Positions 62,101-64,000 of a stretch of 64,000 bases of DNA are shown here, piece after piece (the stretch's first letter is position 1; the number at the start of each line of letters is the position of its first letter). The notes below the pieces were generated by a model. It saw only the letters and a list, made by a program, of their open reading frames with translations. It was not told the origin of the DNA and searched no databases. The translations under genes were made by a program, and so were the position numbers. Source of the stretch: an uncultured Rivibacter sp. (lineage in GTDB: Bacteria > Pseudomonadota > Gammaproteobacteria > Burkholderiales > Burkholderiaceae); NCBI GenBank assembly GCA_946481025.1, contig CAMLNA010000010.1, positions 1 to 64,000 of the forward strand, given 5' to 3'.

Positions 62101-62358
62101 TCATTCCTCCTCGGCGACGCCGTGTTCCTGGTCCAGGCGGTTCATGTACCGCGCGTAGTACCAGATGATGAGCACGTACACGATCAGGGCGCCCTGGCCC
62201 GCCACCCACCAGCTGAACGGCCAGCCGAAGAAGCTGAAGTTCAGGTCGCGGGCGAAGTACCCGATCACGAACGTCACGAAGAACCAGATCGCCAGCAGCA
62301 CGCTGGTGATGCGAAGGTTCTTCTGCCAGTAATGCCGGTGTCTCTCCGTCAATTGCAT
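62101..62358 (-). CDS. DUF4212 small symporter subunit
   Basis: The 85-residue protein has two membrane helices (about 20-40 and 52-75) and the family pattern YWQKNLRITSVLLAIWFFVT, then FGWPFSWWVAGQGALIVYV. DUF4212 proteins are obligate neighbours of VC_2705-type symporters and are taken to be their small subunit. GGAGG precedes the ATG at 62358. It heads the transport operon. Confidence 0.94.
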   Translation of the reverse strand: MQLTERHRHYWQKNLRITSVLLAIWFFVTFVIGYFARDLNFSFFGWPFSWWVAGQGALIVYVLIIWYYARYMNRLDQEHGVAEEE

Positions 62359-62444
62359 CGCAGTTGCCTCCAACGTTGTCCCCCGGGGCAAGCCCCGGCA
62401 CCGATCGGCCGCGCCCTCTTTCTGCGGCTCGTACTACATGCTGC

Positions 62445-63017
62445 TCACGGAACCAGGCCAGTTTCGCGCTCCAACTGGGCGGCCACCTTGGGTTCGAAGC
62501 CCTTGAGGTGGCGGATGATCCTTCGCGTTTCCTCGGGCTCGTGACGGTCCATGTGCACCCGGGCCAGCTGGTACCAGCCGTAGGGGCTCATGGGTTGCAG
62601 TTCGGTGTTGCGCCGCAGCGCGGCGGCGGCTTCGTCGAAGCGCTGCTGGCGGATCAGCGTGAGACCCAGGCCGTACCACGCGCGGTCGAGCTTCGGGTCC
62701 AGCGAGAGCGCCTCGCGGAAAGCCTGTTCGGCAGGCACCAGCTCACCGGCATCTTCGAGCAGGAAAGCCAGGTTGAACCAGTCGGCGGCGCTGCGCCTGG
62801 GGTGGGCGGCCACCAGGGCGCGGGCGTCCTCGATGGCTTCGGTGCGCCTGCGCAGCTGCGAGCGCACGTGGGCCCGGCTGGCCAACGCATAGGCGTCGCC
62901 CGGCCAGTGGGCAAGGATCGCGGTGAACTCGCGCTCGGCCGCCTCGCTGCGGCCCAGCAGCAGCCAGGTGACGGCGCGCAGCTTCAGGCGCCAGTAGCGA
63001 AGACCTTGGCCGTTCAT
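62445..63017 (-). CDS. TPR-repeat protein
   Basis: A 190-residue protein with about four tetratricopeptide repeats, the clearest ADWFNLAFLLEDAGELVPAEQAF and RAWYGLGLTLIRQQRFDEAAAAL. There is no signal peptide, so it is likely cytoplasmic or bound to the small membrane protein encoded just upstream, whose stop it overlaps by four bases. Function unknown. Confidence 0.8.
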   Translation of the reverse strand: MNGQGLRYWRLKLRAVTWLLLGRSEAAEREFTAILAHWPGDAYALASRAHVRSQLRRRTEAIEDARALVAAHPRRSAADWFNLAFLLEDAGELVPAEQAFREALSLDPKLDRAWYGLGLTLIRQQRFDEAAAALRRNTELQPMSPYGWYQLARVHMDRHEPEETRRIIRHLKGFEPKVAAQLERETGLVP

Positions 63018-63310
63018 CGACACAGGTGCACTCCGATCTCCAGGCACATCTGGATGCGCATGATGGTGACCACCACCCACAGCATCGCCAGCAGCATGAA
63101 GGCAGCCAGCGGGATGTGGCGGTCCAGCACGACGCGCGGCGTGAGCAGCCGCACGCCCTTCACGAAGGGCTTCGTCAGCACCGCCAGCAGCTGGTAGAAG
63201 AGGTTGGTGTCGCGCCGGCTGCCGGCCAGCAGGCCCAGCACCCACTGGCCCACGAAGGCCATCAGCGCGATTTCCGCCACCAGCTTGATCGAGGTCACCG
63301 CCAAGAGCAT
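63014..63310 (-). CDS. Conserved small membrane protein
   Basis: The 98-residue protein has three hydrophobic stretches (about 1-28, 40-50 weak, 70-92) and an NLFYQLLAVLTKPFVKGVR middle that recalls the YggT-type family without a clear match. Its ATG at 63310 is in a spacer with prfB on the other side. It overlaps the TPR gene by four bases, forming a two-gene unit. Confidence 0.7.
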   Translation of the reverse strand: MLLAVTSIKLVAEIALMAFVGQWVLGLLAGSRRDTNLFYQLLAVLTKPFVKGVRLLTPRVVLDRHIPLAAFMLLAMLWVVVTIMRIQMCLEIGVHLCR

Positions 63311-63502
63311 GTAAGCGCCGTGTAAAGGAATGGACGCGACTTTCGCGCCACATCCCTTACATGCTTCTGACAATTCACCCCCTACCCAGCGGTAACCCGA
63401 CCCGTGGATACCCTTGGTCCGCCGCGGGCCCGCTCCCGGGGCCGGATCGGTGCACTGCAGGCCCCATGCGAAAATGCACGCCCTTTGAAGAGGACGTTTT
63501 CC

Positions 63503-64000
63503 ATGGACATCGAACACATCAACGCCCTGGGCGCCCAGCTTGCCGATCTGAGCCAGCGCACCCAAGACCTACGGGGGTATCTTTGACTACGAAGTCAAAG
63601 CCAACCGCCTGAGAGAAGTCAACGCCGCGCTCGAAGACCCCAACGTCTGGAACGAGCCGAAACGCGCCCAGGAACTGGGCCGCGAAAAGAAATCCCTCGA
63701 TGCCGTCGTCGTCACGCTCGACAAGCTGACGCAGGAACTGTCCGACAACACCGAGCTGTACGAGCTGTCGAAGGAAGACAACGACATCGACGGCATCCAG
63801 GCCATCGAGGCCGAGGTGCAGGGCCTGGCCGCCATCGTGGCCGACCTCGAGTTCCGCCGCATGTTCGGCAACCCGGCCGATCCGCTGAACTGCTTCCTCG
63901 ACATCCAGGCCGGCGCCGGCGGCACCGAGGCCTGCGACTGGGCCAGCATGCTGCTGCGCCAGTACCTGCGCTATGCCGAGCGCAAGGGCTTCAAGGCCGA
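63503..64000 (+). CDS. prfB: Peptide chain release factor 2, 5' part (programmed +1 frameshift)
   Basis: Frame one runs [20 protein letters not shown] plus seven codons to an in-frame TGA at 63584-63586. After skipping one base the second frame ([20 protein letters not shown] onwards) continues to the window end with [16 protein letters not shown], the RF2 domain after the N-terminal helix bundle. The GGQ loop lies outside. RF2 terminates at UGA and UAA and senses its own level through the frameshift. GAAGAGGAC lies upstream of the ATG. Confidence 0.97.
63571..63587 (+). promoter_or_regulatory. prfB +1 programmed frameshift site
   Basis: CGG GGG TAT CTT TGA C has the internal Shine-Dalgarno-like GGGGG three bases before TATCTT, the slippery CTT and the weak UGAC stop context. 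Low RF2 stalls the ribosome at UGA and lets it slip +1 onto GAC at 63585-63587. Confidence 0.97.

Noticed and set aside
63311..63502. Riboswitch or leader RNA in front of prfB
   Set aside because: The 190-base spacer shows no strong conserved stem arrangement or terminator; control is explained by the frameshift site.

Overview
The window is G+C-rich bacterial chromosome with very strong third-position G/C bias and dense packing (many ATGA/TGATG start-stop overlaps, no gene-free stretch above 300 bases). Gene content points to a beta-proteobacterium of the order Burkholderiales, probably the Rubrivivax/Leptothrix/Ideonella (Sphaerotilaceae) side. Pointers are an rpsU-GatB/YqeY pair, tripartite tricarboxylate (TctAB) genes, TRAP genes, a PEP-CTERM protein, an SLC5-histidine kinase fusion, a C-rich intergenic repeat of the comamonad type, and TAGAAT-like -10 boxes close to starts. 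I recognise no tRNA, rRNA, CRISPR array, IS element, phage or integrase; the region looks like stable chromosome.

Layout. 1-2.7 kb: end of a fatty-acid hydroxylase, a flavoprotein, then rpsU, GatB/YqeY and a TIGR01244-type sulfurtransferase. 2.9-8.4 kb: a TakP-like TRAP transporter whose membrane genes (plus strand) and binding protein (minus strand) are separated by a COQ4-like gene and a Na+/H+ antiporter. 8.5-13.5 kb: pmbA, darP, mog, cysE, a quinone oxidoreductase and a DUF2007 zinc-ribbon protein. 13.5-21 kb: DMT transporters, a PEP-CTERM protein, a GST, an atypical SDR, gamma-glutamyltransferase and an MFS exporter. 21-27 kb: tctBA without tctC, a lone GspE-type ATPase coupled to a spermidine-synthase-fold protein, a deoxyinosine glycosylase and TatD. 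27.2-31.4 kb: an S1C protease followed by a MoxR-DUF58-VWA operon. 31.4-37 kb: lolD/lolC, a periplasmic protein, a PGM-like protein and recJ. 37-41.5 kb: a FecR/W-rich lipoprotein and two tandem PQQ sugar dehydrogenases. 41.5-53.2 kb: housekeeping and small-metabolism genes (PHP phosphatase, YciO, thioesterase, RidA, PlsY, FRG, YbaK, aldo/keto reductase, acyl-CoA synthetase, 2OG dioxygenase, GNAT, hydrolase).

53.2-62.4 kb is the most interesting block: a leftward cluster for acetate or small-carboxylate sensing and uptake. A VC_2705-type SLC5 symporter with its DUF4212 partner is followed, after a terminator, by a five-gene operon: a short DUF294 nucleotidyltransferase, a small membrane protein, a CrbS-like SLC5-histidine kinase, a stand-alone receiver, and a membrane protein in which PAS and a degenerate histidine kinase (phosphoacceptor His lost) are fused to a DEDDh exonuclease. 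The window closes with two small membrane/TPR genes and the 5' end of prfB, including its autoregulatory +1 frameshift site.
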